The notes beneath the pieces were generated by a model. It saw nothing but the letters and a program-made list of their open reading frames with translations. It did no database searches and was not told the DNA's origin. The position numbers and the translations under genes were made by a program. A DNA stretch of 6,681 bases, taken from an uncultured Polymorphobacter sp. (GTDB lineage Bacteria > Pseudomonadota > Alphaproteobacteria > Sphingomonadales > Sphingomonadaceae). Below are positions 1-5,707 of this stretch, piece after piece. The stretch spans positions 1 through 6,681 of the forward strand of contig CALDHQ010000450.1 in NCBI GenBank assembly GCA_937894055.1, read 5' to 3'. Positions within the stretch are counted from its first letter, which is position 1. Each line of letters opens with the position of its first letter.

Positions 1-103
1 AGGCGGGAATCCATTCCAATGCCGCCGCATGGATTCCCGCCTGCGCGGGAATGACCCGGTCTTCTTCAATTGGGTGCAGGGGTCACCCCTGCCCGCCGGA
101 GGC
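1..103. repeat. Composite palindromic repeat, copy truncated by the window edge
   Basis: Two modules are visible. The inner module is an inverted repeat whose left arm (1-13) is cut by the window start and whose right arm (30-55) contains the hairpin ATTCCCGC/GCGGGAAT. The outer module (72-103) carries GCAGGGG-TCA-CCCCTGC (76-92) followed by CCGCCGGAGGC. The same arrangement is complete at 1897-2062, so the full element should extend left of the window. The outer module ends about five bases from the stop codon (109-111) of the minus-strand metallopeptidase, so on that gene's strand the repeat starts immediately downstream of the stop. It may act as its transcription terminator. There are no long T runs, so an intrinsic-terminator role is inference. 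Confidence 0.85.
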
Positions 104-108
104 CCTTC

Positions 109-507
109 CTACTCCGGCGCCGCCTCGATCGCGTCGATGTCATCATCGCTCAGCCCGAAGTGGTGGCCGACTTCGTGGATGAGCACGTGCGTCACCCAGT
201 CCTCCAGACTGTCGGTCGATTCGGCCCAGGCGTCGAGGATCGGCCGGCGGTAGAGGTAGATGGTGTCGGGCAGTGCGCCGGTCGGTTCGTCGCCTTTCAT
301 CCCGACATGGCGGCCCGAATAGAGGCCGAGAATGTCGAACGGCGATTCGAGTTCCATGACGCGCATGACCTCGTCGTCGGGGAAGTCCTCGACGCGCAGC
401 AGCACACTGCGCAAATGGTCGCGGAACAGCGGCGGCAGGCGTTCGACCACGGCTTGCGCCAGCGTGTCGATTTGGTCGAGGCTCGGGGGACGAAGTTGCG
501 CTATCAT
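109..507 (-). CDS. Zincin-like metallopeptidase family protein (Zincin_1/DUF1025)
   Basis: This is a 132-residue protein with the motif [11 protein letters not shown] at residues 111-121, an HExxHxxGxxD zinc-site pattern. His111 and His115 are predicted zinc ligands, Glu112 the catalytic base, and Asp121 a possible third ligand. The preceding segment ([12 protein letters not shown], residues 80-91) is typical of the small cytoplasmic minimal-zincin family. No signal peptide or membrane segment is seen, and the length is normal for the family. The physiological substrate of these proteins is unknown. The ATG start lies 35 bases from the divergent phhB start, with a weak AGAAG ribosome site upstream. 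The TAG stop touches the flanking palindromic repeat. Family assignment is firm; peptidase activity is inferred from the motif. Confidence 0.9.
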   Translation of the reverse strand: MIAQLRPPSLDQIDTLAQAVVERLPPLFRDHLRSVLLRVEDFPDDEVMRVMELESPFDILGLYSGRHVGMKGDEPTGALPDTIYLYRRPILDAWAESTDSLEDWVTHVLIHEVGHHFGLSDDDIDAIEAAPE

Positions 508-542
508 GCGGCGCTTCTAATGCCCCGACCGGAGACTGTGCA

Positions 543-821
543 ATGGCGATACCCCGTTTGACTGATGCCGAGATTGAGCTGGCGCTGGTGGCGCTGCCCG
601 GCTGGAACCGTGTCGGTGACGGGATCGAGCGCAGCTACAAGTTCGCCGATTTCACGCATGCGTTCGCGTTCATGACGCGGGTGGCGCTGCTGGCGGAGAA
701 GGCCGACCATCATCCGGAGTGGTTCAACGTCTATAACCGGGTGGATGTGCGGCTGACGACGCATGATGCCGGGGGATTGAGCGCGCGGGATGTGGCGCTG
801 GCGACGGCGATTGATGCGTGA
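543..821 (+). CDS. phhB: Pterin-4a-carbinolamine dehydratase (4a-hydroxytetrahydrobiopterin dehydratase)
   Basis: This 92-residue cytoplasmic enzyme family dehydrates 4a-hydroxytetrahydropterin to quinonoid dihydropterin, recycling the cofactor used by aromatic amino-acid hydroxylases such as phenylalanine hydroxylase. The signature [16 protein letters not shown] (residues 52-67) and [12 protein letters not shown] (72-83) are visible. His56, His57 and His74 match the three catalytic-site histidines, and Pro58-Glu59-Trp60 the conserved HHPxW block. Length is normal for the family. A ribosome site GGAGA (531-535) sits seven bases before the ATG. No phenylalanine hydroxylase gene is in the window, so the partner hydroxylase is either elsewhere or absent; some bacterial homologues occur without it. 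The gene is divergent from the metallopeptidase. The 35-base gap is too short for two separate promoters, so promoter elements probably overlap coding DNA. A repeat hairpin starts three bases after the stop. Confidence 0.95.
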   Translation: MAIPRLTDAEIELALVALPGWNRVGDGIERSYKFADFTHAFAFMTRVALLAEKADHHPEWFNVYNRVDVRLTTHDAGGLSARDVALATAIDA

Positions 822-822
822 T

Positions 823-887
823 CCCCTCTCCCCTTGCGGGAGAGGGCGACTCGCGCGTCTTCGCGCGGCGGGGTGAGGGGTGTTTTA
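823..887. repeat. Dispersed GC-rich palindromic repeat / possible terminator after phhB
   Basis: A nine-base-pair stem CCCTCTCCC (824-832) / GGGAGAGGG (838-846) has a five-base loop. It is followed by a CGCGCG (852-857) / CGCGCG (862-867) hairpin and then GGGGTGAGGGG (870-880), which can alternatively pair with 823-833 with one mismatch. TGTTTT follows at 881-886. This CCCTCTCCCC...GGGGTGAGGG pattern is a very common dispersed intergenic repeat in proteobacteria (established knowledge). Its position right behind the phhB stop and the short T-rich tail make a terminator role plausible but unproven. Confidence 0.7.
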
Positions 888-906
888 GTCTAGAAAGTAA
901 GGGCGT

Positions 907-921
907 CGTGGCAAAGCCACG
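907..921. repeat. Short perfect hairpin CGTGGC-AAA-GCCACG
   Basis: Six perfect base pairs close a three-base AAA loop within the 822-1038 gap. It is one of several adjoining hairpins there. No coding potential is supported across it. It may be a piece of a dispersed palindromic element rather than a functional site. Confidence 0.6.
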
Positions 922-925
922 CCGT

Positions 926-969
926 CGGACGGGTTCGGGTGGCAAGTGCGCCACCCGCCCCGCCGTCCG
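926..969. repeat. Nested two-stem palindrome
   Basis: The outer arms CGGACGG (926-932) and CCGTCCG (963-969) enclose an inner perfect stem CGGGTGGC (936-943) / GCCACCCG (950-957) with a six-base loop. The nesting is seen directly. Function is unknown. Its likely nature is a REP-like intergenic element between the convergent phhB and dehydrogenase genes. Confidence 0.65.
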
Positions 970-987
970 GCTTCGCGCGAGTCCGCA

Positions 988-1025
988 GCTAACGCGAAAA
1001 TCGCAAGAGCAATTTTCGCGTTAGC
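988..1025. terminator. Perfect 14-base inverted repeat downstream of the dehydrogenase gene
   Basis: The arms GCTAACGCGAAAAT (988-1001) and ATTTTCGCGTTAGC (1012-1025) are perfectly complementary around a ten-base loop. The structure lies 13 bases beyond the stop of the minus-strand dehydrogenase and in the convergent gap with phhB. It could stop transcription in either direction, since the stem itself carries an A/T stretch near the loop. It lacks a distal T tract, so it may instead be a repeat element. Confidence 0.5.
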
Positions 1026-1038
1026 TACTGGCCGCGCG

Positions 1039-1818
1039 TCAGCGCGGCGCCATACGGATCGACCCGTCGAGGCGCACATCTTCACCATTGAAGTACGAGT
1101 TCCGGCACATTTCCAGCGCCAGCGATGCGTATTCGGTCGGCGCACCGAGGCGCTTGGGGAACGGCACCGACGCGCCGAGCGCATCCTTGACGGGCTGCGG
1201 TGCTGCCTGCAGCAGCGGCGTGTTGAAGATGCCGGGCAGGATGGTGTTGACGCGGATGCCGTCGCCCGAAAGGTCGCGGGCGATCGGCAAGGTCATGCCG
1301 ACGACGCCGCCCTTCGATGCCGAATAGGCGGCCTGGCCGATCTGGCCGTCTTCGGCGGCGACCGAGGCGGTGTTGACGATCGCGCCGCGTTCGCCGTCTT
1401 CCATCGGGTCGAGCGTCAGCATGCCGGCCGCCGACTTGGCGATGCAGCGGAAGGTGCCGACGAGGTTGATCTGGATGATCAGGTTGAAGGCATCGAGCGG
1501 GAAGTGCTTGATCGTGCCATCGGCCTTGTTGCGGCTGGCGGTCTTCACCGCGTTGCCGGTGCCGGCGCAGTTGATCAGGATGCGTTCCTGGCCAATCGCG
1601 GCGCGCGCCTTGGCAAAGCCGGCATCAACCGACTCTTCCGACGTGACGTTGACGTTGCAGAACACGCCGCCGATTTCGGCTGCGACCTTCTCGCCCTTTT
1701 CGGCATTCATGTCGAAGATCGCGACCTTGACGCCTTCCGCCGCGAGCGCACGCGCCGTGGCTTCGCCCAGGCCCGAGGCACCGCCGGTGACAACTGCCGA
1801 ACATCCGCTGAGTTTCAT
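1039..1818 (-). CDS. SDR-family 3-hydroxyacyl-CoA dehydrogenase (HSD17B10/type-2-like)
   Basis: This 259-residue short-chain dehydrogenase probably oxidises 3-hydroxyacyl-CoA with NAD+ in fatty-acid or branched-chain amino-acid breakdown. The nucleotide-binding motif TGGASGLG is at residues 11-18, and Asp36 at the end of strand beta-2 points to NAD(H) preference. NCAG is at 83-86, with Asn118, Ser152, Tyr165 and Lys169 as the catalytic set. The stretch INTASVAA..GQxGQAAYSASKGGxVGMTLPIARDL and the ending ...RLDGxIRMxP match human HSD17B10 as I recall it, more closely than generic SDRs. Residue numbers use the ATG at 1818, which has GGGA nine bases upstream. An in-frame ATG at 1827 adds three residues, but that ribosome site would then touch the start codon. 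A promoter with an operator-like palindrome lies at 1852-1884. The exact acyl substrate is not determined. Confidence 0.93.
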   Translation of the reverse strand: MKLSGCSAVVTGGASGLGEATARALAAEGVKVAIFDMNAEKGEKVAAEIGGVFCNVNVTSEESVDAGFAKARAAIGQERILINCAGTGNAVKTASRNKADGTIKHFPLDAFNLIIQINLVGTFRCIAKSAAGMLTLDPMEDGERGAIVNTASVAAEDGQIGQAAYSASKGGVVGMTLPIARDLSGDGIRVNTILPGIFNTPLLQAAPQPVKDALGASVPFPKRLGAPTEYASLALEMCRNSYFNGEDVRLDGSIRMAPR

Positions 1819-1851
1819 GTGATCCATTCCCTTGGTTGTGATTCGCGCGCG

Positions 1852-1884
1852 ACCTTATGGGAGGTTGACGTTTACGGCAACCTC
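1852..1884 (-). promoter_or_regulatory. Putative promoter with MerR-type operator for the dehydrogenase gene
   Basis: Reading the minus strand, TTGCCG (1875-1880) can serve as a -35 and TAAGGT (1852-1857) as a -10 with a 17-base spacer. Transcription would start about 25-30 bases before the ATG at 1818. Overlapping the -35 and spacer is an imperfect palindrome (1861-1884) with arms GAGGTTGACG and CGGCAACCTC around TTTA, nine of ten positions pairing. Its core TTGACGTTTACG resembles the ACGTTTACGT-type operators of MerR-family regulators of acyl-CoA and branched-chain catabolism (LiuR type, from memory). This fits the enzyme's predicted role. The regulator itself is not in the window. Confidence 0.45.
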
Positions 1885-1896
1885 GGAGTGCAAAGG

Positions 1897-2062
1897 GCCT
1901 CCGGCGGGCAGGGCCTCAGGCCCTGCACCCATATGAAGAAAGACTTCGTCATTCCCGCGCAGGCGGGAATCCACGTGCGGCACCGGCGACAAGATGGATT
2001 CCCGCCTGCGCGGGAATGACTCGGTGTTTGGGTGCAGGGACAAGTCCCTGCCCGCCGGAGGC
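1897..2062. repeat. Complete 166-base nested composite palindrome
   Basis: The outer arms are perfect 17-base inverted copies (1897-1913 and 2046-2062, ending CCGCCGGAGGC). Each is part of its own hairpin: GCAGGGCCT-C-AGGCCCTGC (1908-1926) and GCAGGGAC-AA-GTCCCTGC (2034-2051). Inside lie perfect 26-base inverted arms (1948-1973 and 1995-2020), each again containing ATTCCCGC/GCGGGAAT. There is no coding capacity and no transposase. The element sits between the tandem transporter and dehydrogenase genes, separating the latter's promoter from upstream transcription. It resembles paired REP/BIME elements or a MITE. Mobilisation by a REP-associated (RAYT) transposase elsewhere is inference. Confidence 0.85.
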
Positions 2063-2063
2063 T

Positions 2064-2975
2064 CTATAAGGCTCTATCGGCAATCTGGCTCGCCGGCCGC
2101 AGCGACCGCGCCACCACCGCCTCGCGGTAGGCGAGGTAGATCGTCGAGCCGATGACCAGCGCGCCGCCGATCAGCGTGAAGGCATCGAGCCGTTCGTCGA
2201 ACATCGTGATGCCGATCAGCGTCACCAGCCCGAAGCGCACGAAATCATACGGCATCACCGCGGTGGCTTCCGCCAGCTGGAAGGCGCGCGACATCGAGAG
2301 CTGCCCGACCGCGGCGCAAATGCCGATGGCAACCAGCAGCGGCCATGTTTCAGGCGCCGGCCATTTCCACCAGAACAGCGCCACCGCCGCCGACACCGGC
2401 AGCATCAGCACGAAGCTCCACAGCGTGACGCTGCGCGAATCGTCGCTGCCGACCAGCTGCTTGATCGCGACCAGCGAGAACGCCGTCGTCACCGCCGCGA
2501 TCATCGCCGCCGCAATCCCCGGCGTCATCGGCATCGACCCCGGCCGCAGCACGATCAACACCCCGGCAAAGCCGATCAGCACCGCGCCGATGCGCCGGAT
2601 GTGGATCTTCTCGCCGAGGAACAGCACCGCGCCCACCGTCGCAAACAGCGGCGCCGAGTAGTTGATCGCCAAAGCCACCGCCATCGGCGCGTTCGACACC
2701 GCATAGAAGGTGCAATAGGTCGCGATGATCCCCGATGTCGCGCGCCGCACATGCACCGGCAACCGCGACGTCACCATCAACCCCGGATTGCGCAGCAGCA
2801 TCGGCGTCAGCGCCAGCAACCCGAACGCATTGCGGTAAAACACCAGCACGAACGGACTGAGATCGCGCGACGCCAGCCGGATCAGCGCCCACATCGTCGC
2901 AAACGCAAAGCACGACACGATCATCCAGGCAGGGCCACGCGCGCCGGCGGGCATTCGGTCGATCAGGCGGTTCAC
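2064..2975 (-). CDS. EamA/DMT-family transporter (drug/metabolite transporter superfamily)
   Basis: This 303-residue inner-membrane protein has about ten hydrophobic helices arranged as two EamA repeats. The first helix is around residues 15-33 (AWMIVSCFAFATMWALIRL) and the last around 265-285. The typical first-repeat ending NYSAPLFATVGAVLFLGEKI and the second-repeat FDERLDAFTLIGGALVIGSTIYLAY are present. Such proteins export or exchange small metabolites; the substrate cannot be read from sequence. The start is GTG at 2973-2975, preceded by a G-rich stretch. An internal ATG at 2952-2954 (residue 8) is a weaker alternative without a ribosome site. The TAG stop lies in the second of two TAGAGCCT copies created where the repeat adjoins the gene. 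It is divergent from the DUF2946-like gene. Any link to the metal-uptake genes is not shown. Confidence 0.92.
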   Translation of the reverse strand: MNRLIDRMPAGARGPAWMIVSCFAFATMWALIRLASRDLSPFVLVFYRNAFGLLALTPMLLRNPGLMVTSRLPVHVRRATSGIIATYCTFYAVSNAPMAVALAINYSAPLFATVGAVLFLGEKIHIRRIGAVLIGFAGVLIVLRPGSMPMTPGIAAAMIAAVTTAFSLVAIKQLVGSDDSRSVTLWSFVLMLPVSAAVALFWWKWPAPETWPLLVAIGICAAVGQLSMSRAFQLAEATAVMPYDFVRFGLVTLIGITMFDERLDAFTLIGGALVIGSTIYLAYREAVVARSLRPASQIADRAL

Positions 2976-3070
2976 CCGCCCCGTCTAGGGTGCGCGCCGG
3001 CAAAACACCAGCCGCGCGCGGCCGGCAATGGCCGCGTGACAAGCGCGCGCGACGCCGCTAGCACGGCGCG
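2976..3070. other. Divergent intergenic region between transporter and DUF2946-like gene
   Basis: These 95 bases must hold control signals for both the minus-strand transporter and the plus-strand cluster. They are extremely GC-rich, with a small CGGCC (3019-3023) / GGCCG (3030-3034) hairpin. I see no convincing -35/-10 pair and no A/T-rich Fur-box-like palindrome, so iron regulation through a classical Fur site is not supported here. Confidence 0.4.
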
Positions 3071-3076
3071 GTGACG

Positions 3077-3484
3077 ATGCACGGGGGCCTTTTCCGCAAC
3101 CTGCGCGCCTGGCTTGGCCATGGCGCGTTGCTGGCATTTTTGCTCGCCGCGCTGGTGCCGGCGGGCTTCATGCCGGTGGTTTCGGCGCGCACCGGCGGGC
3201 TCACCATCATCCTGTGCACCGGCAATGGCGCGGTTGCGGTCAGTGCCGATGCTCTGGGCACCGATGGCCCGTCAAAGGCGCCCGTCGCACCCGGACATGA
3301 ACTGCCGTGCATCTTCGCAGCGCTCGGCGCGTCGCTGCTGGCACCGCCGTTGCTGGCACTGCCGCTGGTATTGCCGCTGCCACGCGCTGCCGAACCGGCA
3401 CCGCTGCGCCTTGTGCGCAGCGGGCGCGGCCTGCCGGCACCGCCGCCACCGGCTACCGGACCACCTGTCACCCTGTCGCACTGA
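3077..3484 (+). CDS. Small DUF2946-like membrane-anchored/exported protein
   Basis: This is a 135-residue protein of unknown function. A hydrophobic stretch near the N-terminus (GHGALLAFLLAALVPAGFMPVVSA, about residues 15-37) is a signal peptide or membrane anchor. The PAGFMP segment followed by an ILCTGNG block, a later PC-containing hydrophobic block (HELPCIFAALGAS) and a Pro-rich C-terminal tail fit the general layout of DUF2946 proteins. Only two cysteines are present (Cys47 and Cys78). DUF2946 genes often lie beside TonB-dependent receptors, including copper receptors in pseudomonads (from memory). The receptor gene follows after 111 bases on the same strand. The start is uncertain: ATG at 3077 is chosen, but an in-frame GTG at 3071 is possible, and neither has a good ribosome site. 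Confidence 0.68.
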   Translation: MHGGLFRNLRAWLGHGALLAFLLAALVPAGFMPVVSARTGGLTIILCTGNGAVAVSADALGTDGPSKAPVAPGHELPCIFAALGASLLAPPLLALPLVLPLPRAAEPAPLRLVRSGRGLPAPPPPATGPPVTLSH

Positions 3485-3485
3485 T

Positions 3486-3505
3486 CCGGCGCCACTGCGC
3501 GCCGG
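3486..3505 (+). other. GC hairpin between DUF2946-like gene and receptor gene
   Basis: The arms CCGGCGC (3486-3492) and GCGCCGG (3499-3505) form a perfect seven-base-pair stem two bases after the stop codon. TTA follows but no T run, so it would be at best a weak attenuator or terminator. The rest of the 111-base gap is GC-rich and shows no clear promoter. Confidence 0.35.
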
Positions 3506-3584
3506 TTAGCCGCGTCCGGCATTGCGCCGGCGCCTGATCATTGCCGTTGCCGGCGCGTCGCATGCGCGACCGCCGCAACCCGAC

Positions 3585-3590
3585 AGGAAG
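3585..3590 (+). promoter_or_regulatory. Ribosome binding site of the TonB-dependent receptor
   Basis: AGGAAG lies five bases before the ATG at 3596. It fixes the start that yields a proper N-terminal signal peptide. Confidence 0.75.
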
Positions 3591-3595
3591 ACATC

Positions 3596-5707
3596 ATGAA
3601 CCGAAGTCACCTCGCCCGCGGCGTTGCCGCGCTGGCGCTTGCCACAGCCACCGCCGGCATCACTGCCGAATCCGCCACCCCCGCGCCGAGCTGGCGCCCC
3701 GACGACATCATCATAACCGCGACGCTCGAAGGGCAGGGCTATGCCAGCCTGACCGCCAGCGCGACGCGGACGCCGGTGCCATTGCTCAACGTCCCGCAGT
3801 CGGTGCAGGTGCTGAACGAGACACTGATCCGCGAACAGGCGCTGACGACGCTCGCCGGCGCACTGACCAACGTCTCGGGGGTTGTCGCATCGCGGCCGCA
3901 GGAAGCGGTGCTCGCCTATCCGATCATCCGCGGTTTTGCCGCCGACATCTACATCGACGGGCTGCCCGCCTATTCCAATGTCGCGGTCAATGACCCGGCC
4001 GGGCTGACGGCGTTTTCGCGCATCGAAGTCGCCAAGGGGCCGACGTCGTCGCTGTTCGGTGGCGGCATCGGCGCGCCTGTCGGCGGGCTGATCAACCTCG
4101 TCAGCAAGACGCCGCAGGCCACGGCGGCCTATACCGCGCAGTTCCGCACCGGTGCCTATGGCACGGTCAATCCGTCATTCGATCTCAACCAGCCGCTTGG
4201 TGACAAGGTCAGCGTGCGCTTCACCGGCGACTATACCAACGCCGACAGCTACATCGCCTTCACCGGCAGCGATGCGCTGGCGCTCAACCCGTCGGTGCGC
4301 TTCAACTTCGGCGAAAACACCGATGTCCTCGTGCTCGGCAGCTATACGCTGAGCAAGCAGCTCGAATATGCCGGACTGCCTGAATCGGTCATCGGGCTGC
4401 CGGAGGTCGGTTCGTTCCAGTTTTCGGGCGCCACCGATGCGCCGCGCACGCGCATCGAAAACAAGATGCTGACCGGCGTGCTGACGCATCGCTTCGGCGA
4501 CGGCATTTCGGCGACGCTGCAGGCGCGGCACTATGACAGCCAGGTCAACGAATATGGCAGCTTCCCGTTTCCGGCATTCTACCCGCCGCTGACCGCGACC
4601 GCCTATCCGCTGATCAAGGCGCAGCTGCCGACGACGGTCAACCAGGACACCGTCGATGCCTCGGTGCTCGCCAATGTCACCACCGGCAGTGTCCGCCATG
4701 TGTTGCTCGCCGGCGCACAATATGACGACACCAACTATGACGCGGCGATGGCGATCGACTATTTCCCGATCGGCGTCATCGACTATGCCGTGCCGTGGTC
4801 GTCGCCGCCGTTCGGCGCGATCCCGCCGGTCGATGCCTTCTCGCTGGTGCAGACCGACCGTTACAAGACCTTCGCGCTGTATGTGCAGGATCAGGCGCAG
4901 ATCGGCGAACGGCTCAACCTGCTCGCCAGCCTGCGCTGGACGTCACTGAGCTATACGCAGGTCGCCGGCGGCACCACCGACGAGACCTACAGCAAGTTCA
5001 GCCCGCGACTGGGCATCAGCTATGACGTTGCCGACGGCGTCGCGGTCTATGCCGCCTGGGCGCAGGGCTTCCGCGCCACGCTCAACTTCATCGGGGCCGT
5101 GCCGCCGGTGCCGCAGACCGCCGAAACCTTCGAAGGCGGGCTCAAGTTCGCCGAAAAACGCTTCGGCCTGTCGGGCACGATCAGCGTCTATCAGCTGACG
5201 CGCCAGAACGTCCCGACCGCCGACCCCAACAACCCGTTCCAGCAGGTGCAGACCGGCGAACAGCGGTCGCGCGGGCTGGAGGTTGATCTGGTGTGGGAAC
5301 CGTCACCGGTGTTTTCGGTGCTCGCCAACTATGCGCTGACCGACGCCGAAGTCACCGCCGATACCAGCATCCCCGTCGGCGATACGCTGGCGCGGGTGCC
5401 GCGCAACGCCGGCCGCATCGCGGCGCGCTACCGCGTGCAGGACGGGGTGTTGCGCGGGGTCGGACTGGGGCTCGGGGTCACCGCCGCCGGCAGCAGCCAG
5501 CTGACCTTGCCCAACAGCGTTTCGGTCGCCGGCTATGCCGTTGCCGACGCGCAGGCGAGCTATCAGGTCGGCCCGCTGAGCTTCGGCATTGCGGTCACCA
5601 ACCTGTTCAACCGCAGCTACTACCTGCCCTACCAGTATCTCGCCATGCCGCAGGTCATTCCCGGCCAGCCGCGTTCCGCCTTTGTCACGATGGGAGCAAG
5701 CTTCTGA
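3596..5707 (+). CDS. TonB-dependent siderophore-type outer-membrane receptor
   Basis: This 703-residue receptor takes up a metal chelate or similar ligand across the outer membrane using TonB energy. A signal peptide covers residues 1-24 (cleavage likely after GITA). A TonB-box-like DDIIITA is at 36-42. The plug domain spans roughly 57-173, with NVPQSVQVLNETLIREQ, the block IIRGF..DIYIDGLP, and EVAKGPTSSLFGGG..PVGGLINLVSKTP typical of the FhuA/FpvA siderophore-receptor class. The remainder is a 22-strand barrel with alternating aromatic strands, and it ends VTNLFNRSYY...AFVTMGASF with the usual terminal Phe. No cysteines are seen and His/Met are sparse, so it does not look like an OprC-type receptor binding copper directly. 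The DJ-1/PfpI gene is translationally coupled to its 3' end. The ligand is unknown. Confidence 0.95.
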   Translation: MNRSHLARGVAALALATATAGITAESATPAPSWRPDDIIITATLEGQGYASLTASATRTPVPLLNVPQSVQVLNETLIREQALTTLAGALTNVSGVVASRPQEAVLAYPIIRGFAADIYIDGLPAYSNVAVNDPAGLTAFSRIEVAKGPTSSLFGGGIGAPVGGLINLVSKTPQATAAYTAQFRTGAYGTVNPSFDLNQPLGDKVSVRFTGDYTNADSYIAFTGSDALALNPSVRFNFGENTDVLVLGSYTLSKQLEYAGLPESVIGLPEVGSFQFSGATDAPRTRIENKMLTGVLTHRFGDGISATLQARHYDSQVNEYGSFPFPAFYPPLTATAYPLIKAQLPTTVNQDTVDASVLANVTTGSVRHVLLAGAQYDDTNYDAAMAIDYFPIGVIDYAVPWSSPPFGAIPPVDAFSLVQTDRYKTFALYVQDQAQIGERLNLLASLRWTSLSYTQVAGGTTDETYSKFSPRLGISYDVADGVAVYAAWAQGFRATLNFIGAVPPVPQTAETFEGGLKFAEKRFGLSGTISVYQLTRQNVPTADPNNPFQQVQTGEQRSRGLEVDLVWEPSPVFSVLANYALTDAEVTADTSIPVGDTLARVPRNAGRIAARYRVQDGVLRGVGLGLGVTAAGSSQLTLPNSVSVAGYAVADAQASYQVGPLSFGIAVTNLFNRSYYLPYQYLAMPQVIPGQPRSAFVTMGASF
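5692..5696 (+). promoter_or_regulatory. Ribosome site inside the receptor's 3' end, setting the DJ-1/PfpI start
   Basis: GGGAG lies ten bases before ATG 5707, within the last receptor codons. With the TGATG stop/start overlap it supports translational coupling. It also argues against longer in-frame N-terminal extensions, which would run through the receptor gene in another frame. Confidence 0.65.

Noticed and set aside
1..55. CRISPR-like array from the repeated GGATTCCCGCC units
   Set aside because: The units are inverted pairs, not regularly spaced direct repeats, and there are no spacers or cas genes.
70..561. Plus-strand open frame of 163 codons at the left end
   Set aside because: It is antisense to the metallopeptidase and overlaps both the repeat and the phhB start; no recognisable domain.
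1827..1827. Upstream ATG as dehydrogenase start
   Set aside because: The GGGA ribosome site would directly touch this ATG, while it is nine bases from the ATG at 1818. It is kept only as an alternative.
946..2019. Long plus-strand open frame of 357 codons opposite the dehydrogenase
   Set aside because: It lies antisense to a clear SDR with full catalytic motifs and runs through the palindromic repeats. Its composition is Arg/Ala/Asp-rich, as expected of a GC-rich shadow frame.
2350..3042. Minus-strand open frame of 230 codons overlapping the transporter
   Set aside because: It is an alternate frame of the EamA gene with Arg/Asp/Gly-rich shadow composition; the EamA frame has the membrane helices.
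2976..3595. Fur box controlling the receptor cluster
   Set aside because: No A/T-rich inverted GATAAT-type sequence is visible in either upstream gap; both are strongly GC-rich.
3596..5707. OprC-type copper receptor
   Set aside because: The plug resembles siderophore receptors, no cysteines are seen and Met/His are sparse, so a direct copper-binding site of the OprC kind is not supported.
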